From Blepharisma japonicum (Eukaryota; Ciliophora; Heterotrichea; Heterotrichida; Blepharismidae), in assembly GCA_949751835.1 (NCBI GenBank), contig CATKHK010000018.1, positions 310,001-374,000 on the forward strand: a stretch of 64,000 nucleotides of DNA. Direction: 5' to 3'. The notes under the pieces were generated by a model. The model worked only from the letters and a program-made list of their open reading frames with translations, was not told where the DNA came from and ran no database searches. This document shows positions 52,986 through 63,061 of the stretch, piece by piece; within the stretch, counting starts at the first letter, position 1; every line of letters begins with the position of its first letter. The translations under genes were made by a program, and so were the position numbers.

Positions 52986-53935
52986 ATTTTATTTAGCTGA
53001 GATATTATTTTAAGTTAAAAAATTGAAAAACGAGAAAAGATAAAAGTCAAAAAAATGAAAATACAAAAGCAATAATGCATTAAATTCGTAAGGAAGATAA
53101 ACTTATATGAAGTCACAATATTTGTATAAATAATAAAATCTATATTAAGTATATTAAGAATAAGAATTTTATTTATTTTCCAGGAGTGAAAATTTAGTTG
53201 GCTTTTTCATACAGAAGTATTTTAAGGAGAAAATAAAATATCATATAAGTTTCATTATTTGTGAAAACTGAGGAAATTAAGGAGCCTAAGTATTATTTTA
53301 TTATATTTCGCCATTATTGCCTAGTTCAAGACTTAACGCATAACAAGATTTTTTCTTAAATCAAAGAAGAATATATTTGATATAATAATTTAGAATACAT
53401 AAAATAATATGCTCATTTTAATATTTTCATTTTCAAGAAAAATTAAAAGACACAAAGATCTCAGTTATTATATTTCTACCCACTAACTTCATACATTTGC
53501 ATATTGGCCTTAAAAGCCTTCATTTGAATTTCTAGCTATCTTTTGCTGTCTTACTAACTTACTCAATTATTTGGTGTTTAGAGTGTCTAACACCACTCTC
53601 AGTAAAGGGACTAGGCCAAAACTACTGACCTCAGCCATTCTTTCACTAAAATGTTGCAGCATATGGCAGATTTTTTTACATGAGTCTTTTACCTATAATT
53701 GCCTTCCTCGTTATGCCACTTGAGTCTTCCAAATTACCAAAAGACCAGTCACTAAGCTTCCCACCTTTGTTATTGGCTTCCTACTTGGGATTTTTGAAAA
53801 CTGGACTTACATAAATAAACAAATCAGAAGCAGAAATTTCGCTAAAAAAGTTTAGTACATGCCTATCTTTGCAATCAAAATTATTTTCAAGATTCTGTGC
53901 AAAATATTATGTCGAGATAAATAGTTTATCATTAA
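52986..53935. other. Long intergenic region with a less AT-rich block
   Basis: About 950 bp between divergent genes. Most is A/T-rich, but about 53460-53820 is more balanced in base use and holds a hairpin with arms AGAGTG and CACTCT near 53579-53600. The block has no long frame on either strand; the complement gives short protein-like pieces (GNLEDSSGITRKAIIGKRL) between stops. An ncRNA or old gene relic are both possible. Confidence 0.4.
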
Positions 53936-54889
53936 ATGGATAGGCGGTTAGAGCTATCAAATATTGAAATCCTTCAAACTTTAGGTACAGGCTCATTCGG
54001 AAGAGTTCGCTTATGTCGCATAAAACCAACAGGCGATTACGCTGCACTAAAAATTCTCAAAAAATCTGACATTCTCAAGATGAAGCAAGTAGACCATGTT
54101 ATTTCAGAGTTTTCCATTCTAAGAACAATAAGGCACCCTTTTCTGGTGAACTTAATTGGTTTTACACAAGATAACAGGTACTTATATCTTGCATTAGAGT
54201 TTGTAGCTGGCGGAGAACTTTTCAGTTATTTAAGGACAATTGGAAAGCTAGAAAGCAACCATGCGAGGCTCTATGCCGCCCAAATTACGACAATGTTTGA
54301 ATACATGCATGCCCAAAATATCATATACAGAGATTTAAAGCCAGAAAACCTGTTAATTGGACATGACGGGTACTTAAAGTTGACTGATTTTGGGTTTGCA
54401 AAAGTAGTGGAAGGGAGAACTTATACATTATGTGGAACTCCTGAATACTTAGCACCTGAGATTTTACTGAATAAAGGGCATGGCAAGCCAGTTGATTGGT
54501 GAACTTTAGGGATCATAATATACGAAATGCTTGCAGGCATTGATCCTTTCACTGATGAAGATCCGATGGCAATTTATCAAAAAATTTTAAAAGGAAAAGT
54601 GAAATTTCCAAGAAATTTCGATAAAAATGCAAAAAGTTTGGTCAAGCACATTCTAGTTGCTGATTTGTCAAAAAGGTATGGAAACTTGAAAAATGGTGTT
54701 AATGATATCAAAAATCATAGATGGTTTTCAGGGCTAGACTGGGTCAGGCTACTCGCAAAAACTACAGAAATGCCATATAGACCTACTGTGAGATCTCCTG
54801 ACGATACTTCCAATTTTTCAAGATACCCTGATTCTCCAAACTTGTCCCCAATTGTAAGAGCTTCTGATGATCCTTTCCTAGAATGGTAG
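53936..54889 (+). CDS. AGC-family protein kinase, PKA catalytic-subunit-like
   Basis: A 317-residue kinase. Gly-rich loop GTGSFGRV at 17-24, catalytic Lys39 (AALKIL), alpha-C Glu58 (ISEFSIL), YRDLKPEN with catalytic Asp133, DFG 151-153, and activation segment RTYTLCGTPEYLAPE with the phospho-site Thr164, as in PKA Thr197. Codon 189 is TGA, the conserved Trp of PVDWWTLGI. The C-terminus differs from PKA: it lacks the terminal FxxF, ending PFLEW. It could be cAMP- or cGMP-dependent, or free. In ciliates PKA regulates ciliary beating. No regulatory domain is fused. Confidence 0.88.
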
Positions 54890-54963
54890 CTTTAAATTAA
54901 ATTTATTTAGTTTTCTTTAAAGTCAAATTATTTTTCATACAAAAGGCAGTTTCTAATATTAAA

Positions 54964-55278
54964 ATGTCATCTCAGCCTGATTGGAGTATTCAACAAAGAA
55001 TAAAGCAGGACAATAAATACGCAGACGCTCAGGCCTATTCAAGAAAAATGCAAGATATCGCTAAAACCTCGAACTGGTATGAAAGGCAGCAAAAATTTGA
55101 AGTGGCAAGGAATAATATAAGATCTGAAAATCTGATGGCAGAAGAAGTCCAAATTGCGAATAGAGAATTAAAAGATAGAAGAAAAGCGAGATTAAGGCAG
55201 CTTTTACAAAGGGAAGCAGAAATGTACGAAGCGGAATTGATGAAAATGGGCCTAGCAATCTACAGGGACAGGTTGTAG
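54964..55278 (+). CDS. CFAP141: CFAP141-like ciliary protein
   Basis: A 104-residue protein. The second half (IANRELKDRRKARLRQLLQR, then EAELMKMGLAIYRDRL) aligns with human CFAP141/C1orf189 ([20 protein letters not shown], then QQELNQMGKAFYVERF), ending at the same place. CFAP141 is a microtubule inner protein of the doublet microtubules. All helical, no TGA. It starts 74 bp after the kinase stop. Confidence 0.82.
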   Translation: MSSQPDWSIQQRIKQDNKYADAQAYSRKMQDIAKTSNWYERQQKFEVARNNIRSENLMAEEVQIANRELKDRRKARLRQLLQREAEMYEAELMKMGLAIYRDRL

Positions 55279-55339
55279 GATAAGTTATTTATTTTTTAAG
55301 CGAGCTTAATACATTTATTATATTGTTATTAGAAAAAAG

Positions 55340-56401
55340 CTATTTCTGCTTTATTTGGGCTCTTTTATCATATATTCCATTTGGAATTTCTGTTTCAAAT
55401 AGTGGAGGTTTGATTGATTTTTTTGATGCTTCACTTTGGAACTCAGAACTTTCCCTCAATTTCCCCATGCTCGCTTGAGCATCTTTTATTTTGAAGTTTC
55501 TTCTTTCAATTTCCAAATATAGCTCACTTTCTTCGTTGTCAATTTCTTTAACTTCTCCTTCAAGTTCTCTTAATCGTCCATTAAGTACTCTAATTTTGCT
55601 ATTAAATTCTTTGATTTTTATATCTTGTTCTCTTTCTAACTGGGCTATTTTTTCTTTTATTTTTGTGTCATTTACCTCTGAATTTGTGGCTTCTATATCT
55701 TTTAGCTGGTCATATTCTCTTTCCAGTTTGTTTAGTTTTGGGGTAATTTCATTATAGCTGTTCTCTATTTGTGTGTCCCTTTCTTCAATTTTCTTTAATT
55801 TTTTGATATAAACTGTGCTTTCAGTTACAAGTTCATTGTACATTTTATACATATCTTCAGTTTCACCTGTACTTAATACGCCTTTCAATACTTTCCCTCG
55901 CTTCTTCTGGCTAACTTCTCCTTTTCTAACATTATTTTCTAATTCCTGCAAACGTATTTCATCATTTTCTATTTCAATTTTTAGATTTCTCTCATAGTCT
56001 GGATCTTTTAGTTCTTCAATTCTTTTTGATAACTTTTTCCATTGTTTTCTACATAATTTTTACTCATAAACCTCAACCTTCTTAATAGCAGTTTCAAGCT
56101 CTCCTTTACTTGTGTCAACTTTCCTTGCTTTTTTCTTTGCTCGCTTTTTTTGAGTAATTTCAATTAAATCATTCAATTTTTCGCTAAGGTTTTTCAACTT
56201 TTCTCTTAGTTTTACATTTTCCCGCTGTAACTGAATAAGACTGCTTCCATCTTCACGCGGATATGTCATAGATTCTTCATCCCGAGATAAAGATCCTGGT
56301 TTAAAATAATTATTATCACCTTTTGCTGTTTTTTGGTTTTTTTTCTGAGGTGAAACTCTTGAGCTCGGAATTTCATCGAAATCAGGCTCATAATCGCTCA
56401 T
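55340..56401 (-). CDS. Coiled-coil protein of unknown function (one intron)
   Basis: Exons 56401-56064 and 56048-55340 (complement) give 348 residues. A disordered acidic N-terminus (MSDYEPDFDEIPSSRVSPQK) is followed by coiled coil from about 55 to 320, with a basic KKRAKKKARK patch near 88. Removing the 15-nt intron joins IKKVEVYE to KQWKKLSKRI in frame. No family is recognised, but the region of cilia-related neighbours is suggestive only. Confidence 0.7.
56049..56063 (-). other. 15-nt intron
   Basis: On the complement GTAAAAATTATGTAG, carrying an in-frame TAA if retained. Removal joins two long coiled-coil frames. Confidence 0.82.
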
Positions 56402-56433
56402 ATTTACAATTAGTAAAATTATTAGGATTTATG

Positions 56434-57339
56434 CTAATCATAATATTCCTCTTGAGAAAGCCTTTGTTTTTCATGTCTTTGGTATCGATCTGTCACTGTC
56501 ATTTCTATAGATGTTGGTAAAGGATCTTCTGGGTCATATCTGTGTGCCCATATCAAAATGGCTGTAGTTGTTATTCGAATGTTCTCTGATACTAGCATTT
56601 CAAGAAGCAAGGATAATCCAAAAGCTTTCATCCAATTAGTCACTAAATCACTGTAATTATCATCATGATTATCATTCATTTGATAGGTGAAAACAAATAC
56701 GAAAATTGTGGTAACCCCAAAGAGGATTCCAGTAAAAAAATACCCAAAGCAGCGCCGATATCGATGAGTACCACTGCTATTGTTATCATGAGTTACTAAA
56801 AGCCCATATGCTACTAGATAAGCAATAAATGCAATAGCAGTTGATACTACTGAATATCCAATATCCAGATCTTTGAACTTATCATAGTCACCTGCAGATC
56901 GGCTATCATTTTTATAGAGAGCTCCAGTAATGAGCATCTCTGTAAAAATAATCGAAAAAATCAAGCACCATCTTGCTGTTACTGAAAATCTCGGCTCAAG
57001 TTTAGTAAATAGTCATCCAGTAACTAAGTATTCTTCCTGAATATTTTATACCAAGAAAAACCTAATTATTTGTTTGCTTTCTCCTGAAGAATATCGATCT
57101 TCGGTATCGCCACGTGGGGGTCTTGGAACTATGTCTCTAACAATGCTTATTAAAATTCCTATGAAAAACAGTGAGGCTGCCACAATTCATATTCATAACA
57201 TATTAAATTCTCCTGGCCTTGCTCTTGTGTCCTTTCCATCACTGTCTTCTGAAACATCTATCTTATAGTCTTCACAATGGCTACTACTTGCCGCCACTAT
57301 TGATAAAAGTAAGTAGCAAAAATTCACAAATTTAAACAT
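56434..57339 (-). CDS. Multi-pass membrane protein with signal peptide, faintly polycystin-1-like (one intron)
   Basis: Exons 57339-57052 and 57036-56434 (complement) give 296 residues. A signal peptide (MFKFVNFCYLLLSIVAASSS) is followed by a short acidic lumenal part, TM LWIWIVAASLFFIGILISIV, a cytosolic loop with Arg-Pro-Pro-Arg, then EEYLVTGWLFTKLEPRFSVT leading into TM LIFSIIFTEMLITGALY, two further TMs, and an acidic C-tail. The segment H/Y-L...F...P.FS.T.R leading into a TM resembles the first TM/loop of polycystin-1-like proteins, but no PLAT or channel domain is present. Two TGA codons read as Trp. Confidence 0.65.
57037..57051 (-). other. 15-nt intron
   Basis: On the complement GTATAAAATATTCAG, with an in-frame TAA if retained. 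Removal keeps the frame and joins the signal-peptide exon to the membrane exon. Confidence 0.8.
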
Positions 57340-57499
57340 ATTTATAAATGATATGCATGCCAAATATTTTTGAATAAATAAAAATTGAAATTAAATGAAT
57401 TATATAATATATAATAGATGCAAGCAATATATATTTTAAGTAGAAAATCGATTGTTAATGATTATTTTTTAAAGCCTCAAATTTTTATAAAATGCTTAT

Positions 57500-57961
57500 T
57501 TATTCGTAAATCCAAGCACTGCTGTGGTCAGCCCAGTTAACAAGCTCTTCTTCTCTGAACCAAAGACCGATTTCTCTTTGAGCTGAAGCTTCACTATCGC
57601 TTCCATGGACAATATTTCTGCCTACTTCAATAGCGAAGTCTCCACGAATAGTACCAGGATTGCTTTCAGCTGGCTTGGTTGCTCCAATGATTTTTCTTGA
57701 GATTTCAATAACGTTAGTTCCTTCCCAAACCATAGGAACAACTGGACCAGAGCCAATGTACTCAATAAGGGAAGCGAAAAAGCCTCTACCTTCGTGTTCA
57801 GCATAGTGTTGCCTAAGGAGTTCTGGAGAAGCATGCATAAATTTCATAGCCACAAGCTTGTAGCCTCTTTCTTCGAATCTTCTGATGATTTCTCCAACGA
57901 GTTTTCTTTGAACTCCGTCAGGCTTGACCATGATAAAGGTGCGCTGGCTTCTACGATCCAT
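57500..57961 (-). CDS. NME: Nucleoside diphosphate kinase
   Basis: A 153-residue enzyme that moves phosphate from ATP to other NDPs through phospho-His. It starts [20 protein letters not shown], has [20 protein letters not shown] and [20 protein letters not shown], and the active-site His119 in NIVHGSDS. Length and order match group I NDPKs. It lies 160 bp upstream of the membrane-protein gene on the same strand. Confidence 0.95.
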   Translation of the reverse strand: MDRRSQRTFIMVKPDGVQRKLVGEIIRRFEERGYKLVAMKFMHASPELLRQHYAEHEGRGFFASLIEYIGSGPVVPMVWEGTNVIEISRKIIGATKPAESNPGTIRGDFAIEVGRNIVHGSDSEASAQREIGLWFREEELVNWADHSSAWIYE

Positions 57962-58191
57962 TTATTTATAAAGGATATGGATAAGGAGCGATAATTTGTT
58001 TTGCGAATTAGGAAAGTTCTTTTAGCAATAGTTTAGGTAGTAATCTGATTATTGATTAAGACTCTGATCAATTAATTTCTAATTAATGCAATTAGAAAAG
58101 ACTGAATGAAAGAGTTTTGATAAAAATTTTGAGTAAGAATTAACCACTCCACGTGTTCTTATAAGAAAAATTAAAATTAGTATAAATGACA

Positions 58192-58245
58192 ATCAGGCGC
58201 ATCAGGTGTCATCATAATAAGACACTACTCTTTTGTCATCATTTG
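58192..58245 (-). ncRNA. Possible second C/D box snoRNA or duplicated boxes
   Basis: On the complement: ATGATGA (58242-58236), about 20 nt, ATGATGA again (58215-58209), CACCTGA (D-like CTGA at 58205-58202), TGCG, CTGA (58196-58193). The boxes are right but the order C, C', D, D is cramped and no rRNA guide match was recognised. Weaker than the neighbouring candidate. Confidence 0.3.
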
Positions 58246-58256
58246 AACAAAATATA

Positions 58257-58322
58257 TATATCAGACAGCCAAGGGTTCATTAGTGTGCAGAAACTCTAGT
58301 CTTGTAGTCATCATAAAAATAT
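58257..58322 (-). ncRNA. Candidate C/D box snoRNA (28S rRNA guide)
   Basis: On the complement: box C ATGATGA (58314-58308), 43 nt, box D CTGA (58264-58261), with complementary flanks (AAATAT...ATATTT) that could form the terminal stem. Just after box C, AGACTAGAGT is complementary to the conserved 28S segment ACTCTAGTCT and is followed by a D'-like CTGC. Before box D, the sequence is complementary, with one mismatch, to the conserved 28S segment GCCAAGCGTTCAT. Two guide-like matches to known 28S regions make a real snoRNA likely. The rRNA segments are from memory of conserved 28S sequence. Confidence 0.6.
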
Positions 58323-58467
58323 TTATAAATGGCTTTATATTTTCTAAAATTTCACAGCAATAAATGGCTTTCCTAACTCTAATCCTTGATAATATTAACC
58401 TTCTAAATCTACAAGAAAACACTAAGAGAGCCTATTATTGATTGTGTCAGTTTTATATTTTAATAAA

Positions 58468-59289
58468 ATGGGATGCTGTGCTTCAAGAGATGTAAATTTT
58501 ATATAGAAACCTACTGATTCCAAAGTCAACAAGCCGCCTCATGCTGAAAAAGATAACATCATTTCAGAAGCTCAAAAGTTGAATATAAGGCCAATAGAAG
58601 AAAACCTTGACATACAGTCCTATGATCTTTTAAAATACATTGAAGAATTAAACAGCACAGCATCGTGAAATACCATAAAAGAAGATTCTTGGTTCAGTGT
58701 AAAATCCATTCGAGGCACGAAATTCGACCAAGTTTCACCTGTAACTCGAGCATGGATACGTCTTGATGAAAGAATTCCTTTAAAGAAGCTTTTAGATGTA
58801 CTTTTGCTGCCTGAGAAGAGGAAAGAGTGGGATGAAGTCACAACTGTAGAAATTTTTGATGGGAATTTTCCTTCGCTATTTTATTTATATCAAAGTGTTA
58901 TGCTTTTAGGGTTTAAAAATGATTATGTAACCAAAAATTTGGTAAAAACAAGTGATGGCAATGTGGTGGCGATCTCGTATAATGTTGAAAATGATAAGAA
59001 GCCAATTGAAAAAGGATTCAACAGAGGAGTTATACATTTTAATGTGATTATGGTGTCGCTGGATAGTAACAGAACTGAAATAACTGTCTATAATCAGACA
59101 GATCCAAAGAATAAATTAGGAAAAATGTCGGCTGACAAAAAGATTGAGAGCCTAGACAAATGGTGCAGCAAACTGAAAGCTGCAATTTTGAAAGAAGTTG
59201 GGAAACAAACCAAAGTAAAGGATAATGCAAATGAAGAAACGATGGTTGAAGAAGAGCCTAAGAAAGTAGAACAAGTAATTAAAACTTAA
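58468..59289 (+). CDS. N-terminally lipidated START-domain protein (one intron)
   Basis: Exons 58468-58491 and 58507-59289 give 268 residues. MGCCASRD is a myristoylation and palmitoylation consensus and is the only part in exon 1. A START-like domain follows: SWFSVKSIRGTKFDQVSPVT, then RIPLKKLLDVLLLPEKRKEWD, the strands up to VIHFNVIMVSL, and the lid helix LDKWCSKLKAAILKEV. It is likely to hold a lipid at a membrane. TGA (about 58666) reads as Trp. The C-terminus is acidic (EETMVEEEPKKVEQ). Confidence 0.75.
58492..58506 (+). other. 15-nt intron
   Basis: GTAAATTTTATATAG, with in-frame TAG if retained. It separates the eight-codon lipidation exon from the START domain. Confidence 0.82.
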
Positions 59290-59353
59290 CGTAAAAGCTT
59301 GATAAGCTATGATTGATTTGATTTCTTTTAACCAATGCATTTTAAATCAGACT

Positions 59354-60028
59354 TTACTTGGAACATACATTAGCTTTAAACGAAAAATTGTGATTTTTCA
59401 TAATATTTGTTATGTAATCTAAATGCACAGGAGTCACTTGACGCTCTTGGAGTTTTATATGAACAGTATAGCTATTATTACAGCTAATTTTCAAAGGAGT
59501 AAAATTTCTTTTTCTCAAGACTGTTGTTGATTCTCTTTTAGGCTCGATCGACCTAATCCTCTTATGGCTTGAAGATCGTTGTGCTTTTCAAGTCTTAGTA
59601 TCCTTATATTTTACACTAGTAAATGAGGTAGTATCCATAGTAGGAGCTTCTAAGGAAATTTCTGATACAGGTTGAGGCTTCATCCTTGAATCTTTTCTGG
59701 GTAGAAAAGTTATGTAGAAATCGCTGTCTGGATCATGCATAGGAGATGGTGCTATTTTTTTCTTTAACCTTATGCTAGATGGACTTTGATTTTTAGATTT
59801 ATTGAAATAGCTGACTTTCTCTGTTGATCTTTTGACTGATTGTGAAAATTTTTTATCTGAGCTTGATGCCTTTGATTTTAAATAAGGAAACTTTTTGGTA
59901 AATTCGTCACATTTCATATAAGATAGTTTCGGGCTGTATTCTGTAGCTGCATCTTTAATAGGTTCTTGCTCTTCTAAAACTATAGGAGTTCTAACATGGA
60001 GAACTATTTTGTTTTCGTCATGAGCCAT
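59354..60028 (-). CDS. Basic Ser/Lys/Pro-rich protein of unknown function
   Basis: A 224-residue protein starting MAHDENKIVLHVRTPIVLEE. It is mostly low-complexity basic sequence (KKKIAPSPMHDPDSDFYITF, KRIRSIEPKRESTT). TGA at 59588-59590 reads as Trp, after which the frame continues 77 codons to TAA 59354. No family is recognised. Confidence 0.6.
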
Positions 60029-60228
60029 TTATTATCGTTCACTAAAAATCTCCTAGTTTCCATGTTTAATTTTTGTTTTAAAGAGGAGTTAGTTTTGAAT
60101 AAAGAAAATACAAAATATAGGAGCTTTGCTTTATCAAGATTATTCCATTAATTATTTTTTGAGCAATCTTTATTTATAATCCAAACTTCAGTTATAACAG
60201 AAACTATTAAAAATGGATATAAGTAATA

Positions 60229-60705
60229 ATGATATATTTATTGTATTGCTGCATTTTAATTAGCACAATTTCAAGTAGTTTGTCAATGAAAGGTTCACAA
60301 AATACAATAAGCTCAGACTCTCAAGTATTTTATAACCCAGATACAGGAGAAATTCTAACAGAAGAAGAACGCCAAATATTAAAATCTCAATATATTGCTG
60401 TAGTTGATAATGTATTAGCTGCAGCAGTATCTGACTATAATTTGTATGGTTTTTATTCTGTGACAGGAAAAGAGTTAAATGATGATATTCAAGCATTAAT
60501 TAAACTTTACAAGATAATGACTGATGATGAGAACGTTGTAATCAACAATATTGTATACGATAAGGATAGCATATTAGAATATATAGAAGTTGACGAAGAT
60601 CTAGCAACTAATTTTCTAGATAATGAAGTTTTGATAATAAGAGGAAGTGATAGTGAGTTTATCACGGAAGAAGAGCTTATGCAATTAGAAGAAGAAATTA
60701 TTTAA
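60229..60705 (+). CDS. Small secreted acidic protein of unknown function
   Basis: A 158-residue protein with a signal peptide (MIYLLYCCILISTISSSLSM) and an acidic Glu/Asp-rich mature part (YNPDTGEILTEEERQILKSQ, SEFITEEELMQLEEEII). There are no cysteines in the mature region, and no family is recognised. It may be a secreted or vesicular protein. Confidence 0.6.
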   Translation: MIYLLYCCILISTISSSLSMKGSQNTISSDSQVFYNPDTGEILTEEERQILKSQYIAVVDNVLAAAVSDYNLYGFYSVTGKELNDDIQALIKLYKIMTDDENVVINNIVYDKDSILEYIEVDEDLATNFLDNEVLIIRGSDSEFITEEELMQLEEEII

Positions 60706-61542
60706 TATATTATTTATAAAATGAGTAAAATAAGTTATTTTGACTGTAGTTAGAGGCTTAATTATAACATTGAACTCTAACGGATTTTTAAATTTAACAG
60801 ATTTATTATATTTGATTCACTTAATAGCACCTTTCCATCTTTATCAAGTAAATCAACTTTATATTATTTTAACTAGTCATTAAGGCATTATAAATTTTTA
60901 AGAGGATTATAATTCTAAGATATATCCAGAAAATAGTTTTATCATAAACTGATTTTCTAAAATTAATTCTTTTACCTTTATCTTAGTTAAAATTCTATTC
61001 AATTTTCGATTACAACAAACGCAAAGCAACCATTTTTAAAGAATTCTAGTGGCTCTTTTTTGAACTAAACCTTAAATTAAAAATTAATTAGAGTCGTTGT
61101 GTGTGCACATACAAATTGCTATTAATTTAATTCCTGCCTAGAAATGAATTTTACATTTATTATAATAAAATTTTGTTCAATAAAATTTAATAACATAAAA
61201 CTCATAAAGAATTCTGTTTGAAAATCATAATATGTGCTGCTAATATTAGTATCTAAGTCAACGTAAGCAACAATCATTTAGAATCTAAGATTAACTTAGA
61301 AAAATTCAAAAATTACCATTGATAAGTGATGATGTCATCAATATGGTATCATCTACTTAAAGACCCTGCTTACTTAACATAGCATATACGACAGAAAACA
61401 TATCCGTACAATAGAATTATAGGCTTTTATACATTTTTAATTTAAATTCTCTACGTTTATGAATGAATCATCTTCAATGATACTAACAATCATAAAACTG
61501 CATACAAATAAATAGGGTTTTCTTAAAAGATTAATATTAATT
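60706..61542. other. Long AT-rich intergenic region
   Basis: About 840 bp between tandem genes, with stops in every frame. No supported gene, RNA or repeat was seen. Confidence 0.5.
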
Positions 61543-61995
61543 ATGAGCCACAACAAAGATAATATCATCATCCCTGTTCCTATTCGTGTGAATCAAATTG
61601 GAACAAGCGAGAGCATCTTTAATCAGCTTTCGGTAGAGCTGATGGCTGCAAGAGATGAAAACTTATGCTTGAGCAGAGAACTTGCCCAAGAAAAACTAAA
61701 GAATCAGCAACTTGAAACCTTCTTGAGATCCCTAGTTGGACCAAGCAAGCCAATACCAAGGACAGAAAGTTCTATATCACTCGCAAGCACTGTTGCAAGC
61801 GTTGATGATACGGCGTATTATATTGGCGCTTACACCCAAGAGGTGCGAAAGCAGAAAATCCTAAAATACAAGGAAAAAATTAAAGCCCATCGGCAAAAAG
61901 TGCATGTATCGAGGGACTTTATTGGTCGTAGCTCGATAGCAAAGCAAAAATTGAGAATTAAAGGAAAGTTCGTAAAATGTCCAGTACAAGATTAG
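61543..61995 (+). CDS. Short coiled-coil protein of unknown function
   Basis: A 150-residue protein. A coiled coil at about 28-62 (LSVELMAARDENLCLSRELA) is followed by a Ser/Thr-rich stretch and a strongly basic C-terminus (KILKYKEKIKAHRQKVHVSR). No family is recognised. Confidence 0.6.
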   Translation: MSHNKDNIIIPVPIRVNQIGTSESIFNQLSVELMAARDENLCLSRELAQEKLKNQQLETFLRSLVGPSKPIPRTESSISLASTVASVDDTAYYIGAYTQEVRKQKILKYKEKIKAHRQKVHVSRDFIGRSSIAKQKLRIKGKFVKCPVQD

Positions 61996-62413
61996 TTTAT
62001 TTTAAGTACCTTAAATTATCTTATATAAGGAGTCATCAGATAAAGAATCTAACTTTTAGATTAAAATTTGTGGAATCAAATTATGTCATTTTTATTTTAT
62101 ATATGTGGAATAAATTTATTTGGAATTTGGTCATTTTTTACTGAATAATTTAATACCTATTAATTAATTCAAATAAAATACTTAAAAAATGAACATTTTA
62201 TAAAATCTAAAATTATTTTTTAGGAGATTTTTTATGATTTAATTAATTTAGCATTAGTAATCAATTCTTAATAAAATTTTTTGCTAAAAATAAGGCATTG
62301 AATCATAGTTTAAATTAAATAATTTTGACTTTCTAGTATTTATTTAGCAATTCTAAATACATTTTCTTTTAAAATATACTGTAAACATAGATAAATATAT
62401 TTAAAAACGATAC
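61996..62413. other. AT-rich convergent intergenic region
   Basis: About 420 bp between convergent genes. Nothing was seen. Confidence 0.5.
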
Positions 62414-63049
62414 TTATTTATTTCTTTTACTTTTTCCATCCAATTTCCCACTTAACTTTGGATTCGATTTTTTAAGTTCTTCACACTCTGCATCAACAGC
62501 TTCAATTTTATTTGTTAAAGAAGATATTAAATCTTGCATATCTTCAATTTCTTCCTCTAAATGGCTTACTAATTCTCTGCTATCCTTCAGCTTTTTTTCC
62601 AAATCCAGATTATTGCTCTTTTCTTTTTCAATTTCTTCAATAAGATTCGTCATTTTTTCTTCACTGATTTCTCCTGTGACATCAGCGCTTGTTTTTTCTA
62701 AAAACTTTACTAGCTGATTAAGTGCTGTAGGAGGATTTGCTTCACTTAATTTTTTAAAGTAATTATCCATTGATAATGATGACGCTTTTTCATGGGTTTC
62801 AAGCAGTTCTTGCCTTATAGTCTCAAATTCTTGATTCACCATTGGATGAAGCAATACAGCTTGAGTATTATTTTTAGAGTAGCTTGATCTGTTCAGCTTT
62901 ATTTGATCTTCTATATCTGCAAGCTGAGCTTTTAATTGAGCAATTTCTTTGTCTTTGTATAAAATCATAACATTGGTGCGATTTTCCATGGCTTGCAAAT
63001 CAGAAAGCTCATTTAATGCTTCTTCATAAGAAAGTTGAGACTCTGCCAT
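62414..63049 (-). CDS. Coiled-coil protein, WTAP/Fl(2)d-like
   Basis: A 211-residue protein from ATG 63049 (MAESQLSYEEALNELSDLQA). Its layout follows WTAP: a start helix, NRTNVMILYKDKEIAQLKAQ (like ENVLVMRLATKEQEMQ), HPMVNQEFETIRQELLETHE (like DPAINLFFLKMKGELEQTKD), and ELVSHLEEEIEDMQDLISSL (like ELNDFIIQLDEEVEGMQSTI). WTAP is the adaptor of the mRNA m6A methyltransferase; the coiled-coil nature makes the match weak on its own. ATG 63049 is chosen over an upstream in-frame ATG at 63124, which would overlap the divergent gene's coding start and add a hydrophobic leader. Confidence 0.65.
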   Translation of the reverse strand: MAESQLSYEEALNELSDLQAMENRTNVMILYKDKEIAQLKAQLADIEDQIKLNRSSYSKNNTQAVLLHPMVNQEFETIRQELLETHEKASSLSMDNYFKKLSEANPPTALNQLVKFLEKTSADVTGEISEEKMTNLIEEIEKEKSNNLDLEKKLKDSRELVSHLEEEIEDMQDLISSLTNKIEAVDAECEELKKSNPKLSGKLDGKSKRNK

Positions 63050-63061
63050 AATAAATATTAA

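Larger units (their letters stand above)
57962..58467. other. Divergent intergenic region holding snoRNA candidates
   Basis: About 500 bp between NDP kinase and the START gene. It contains the C/D snoRNA candidates on the complement and must also hold two mRNA promoters. Confidence 0.5.
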
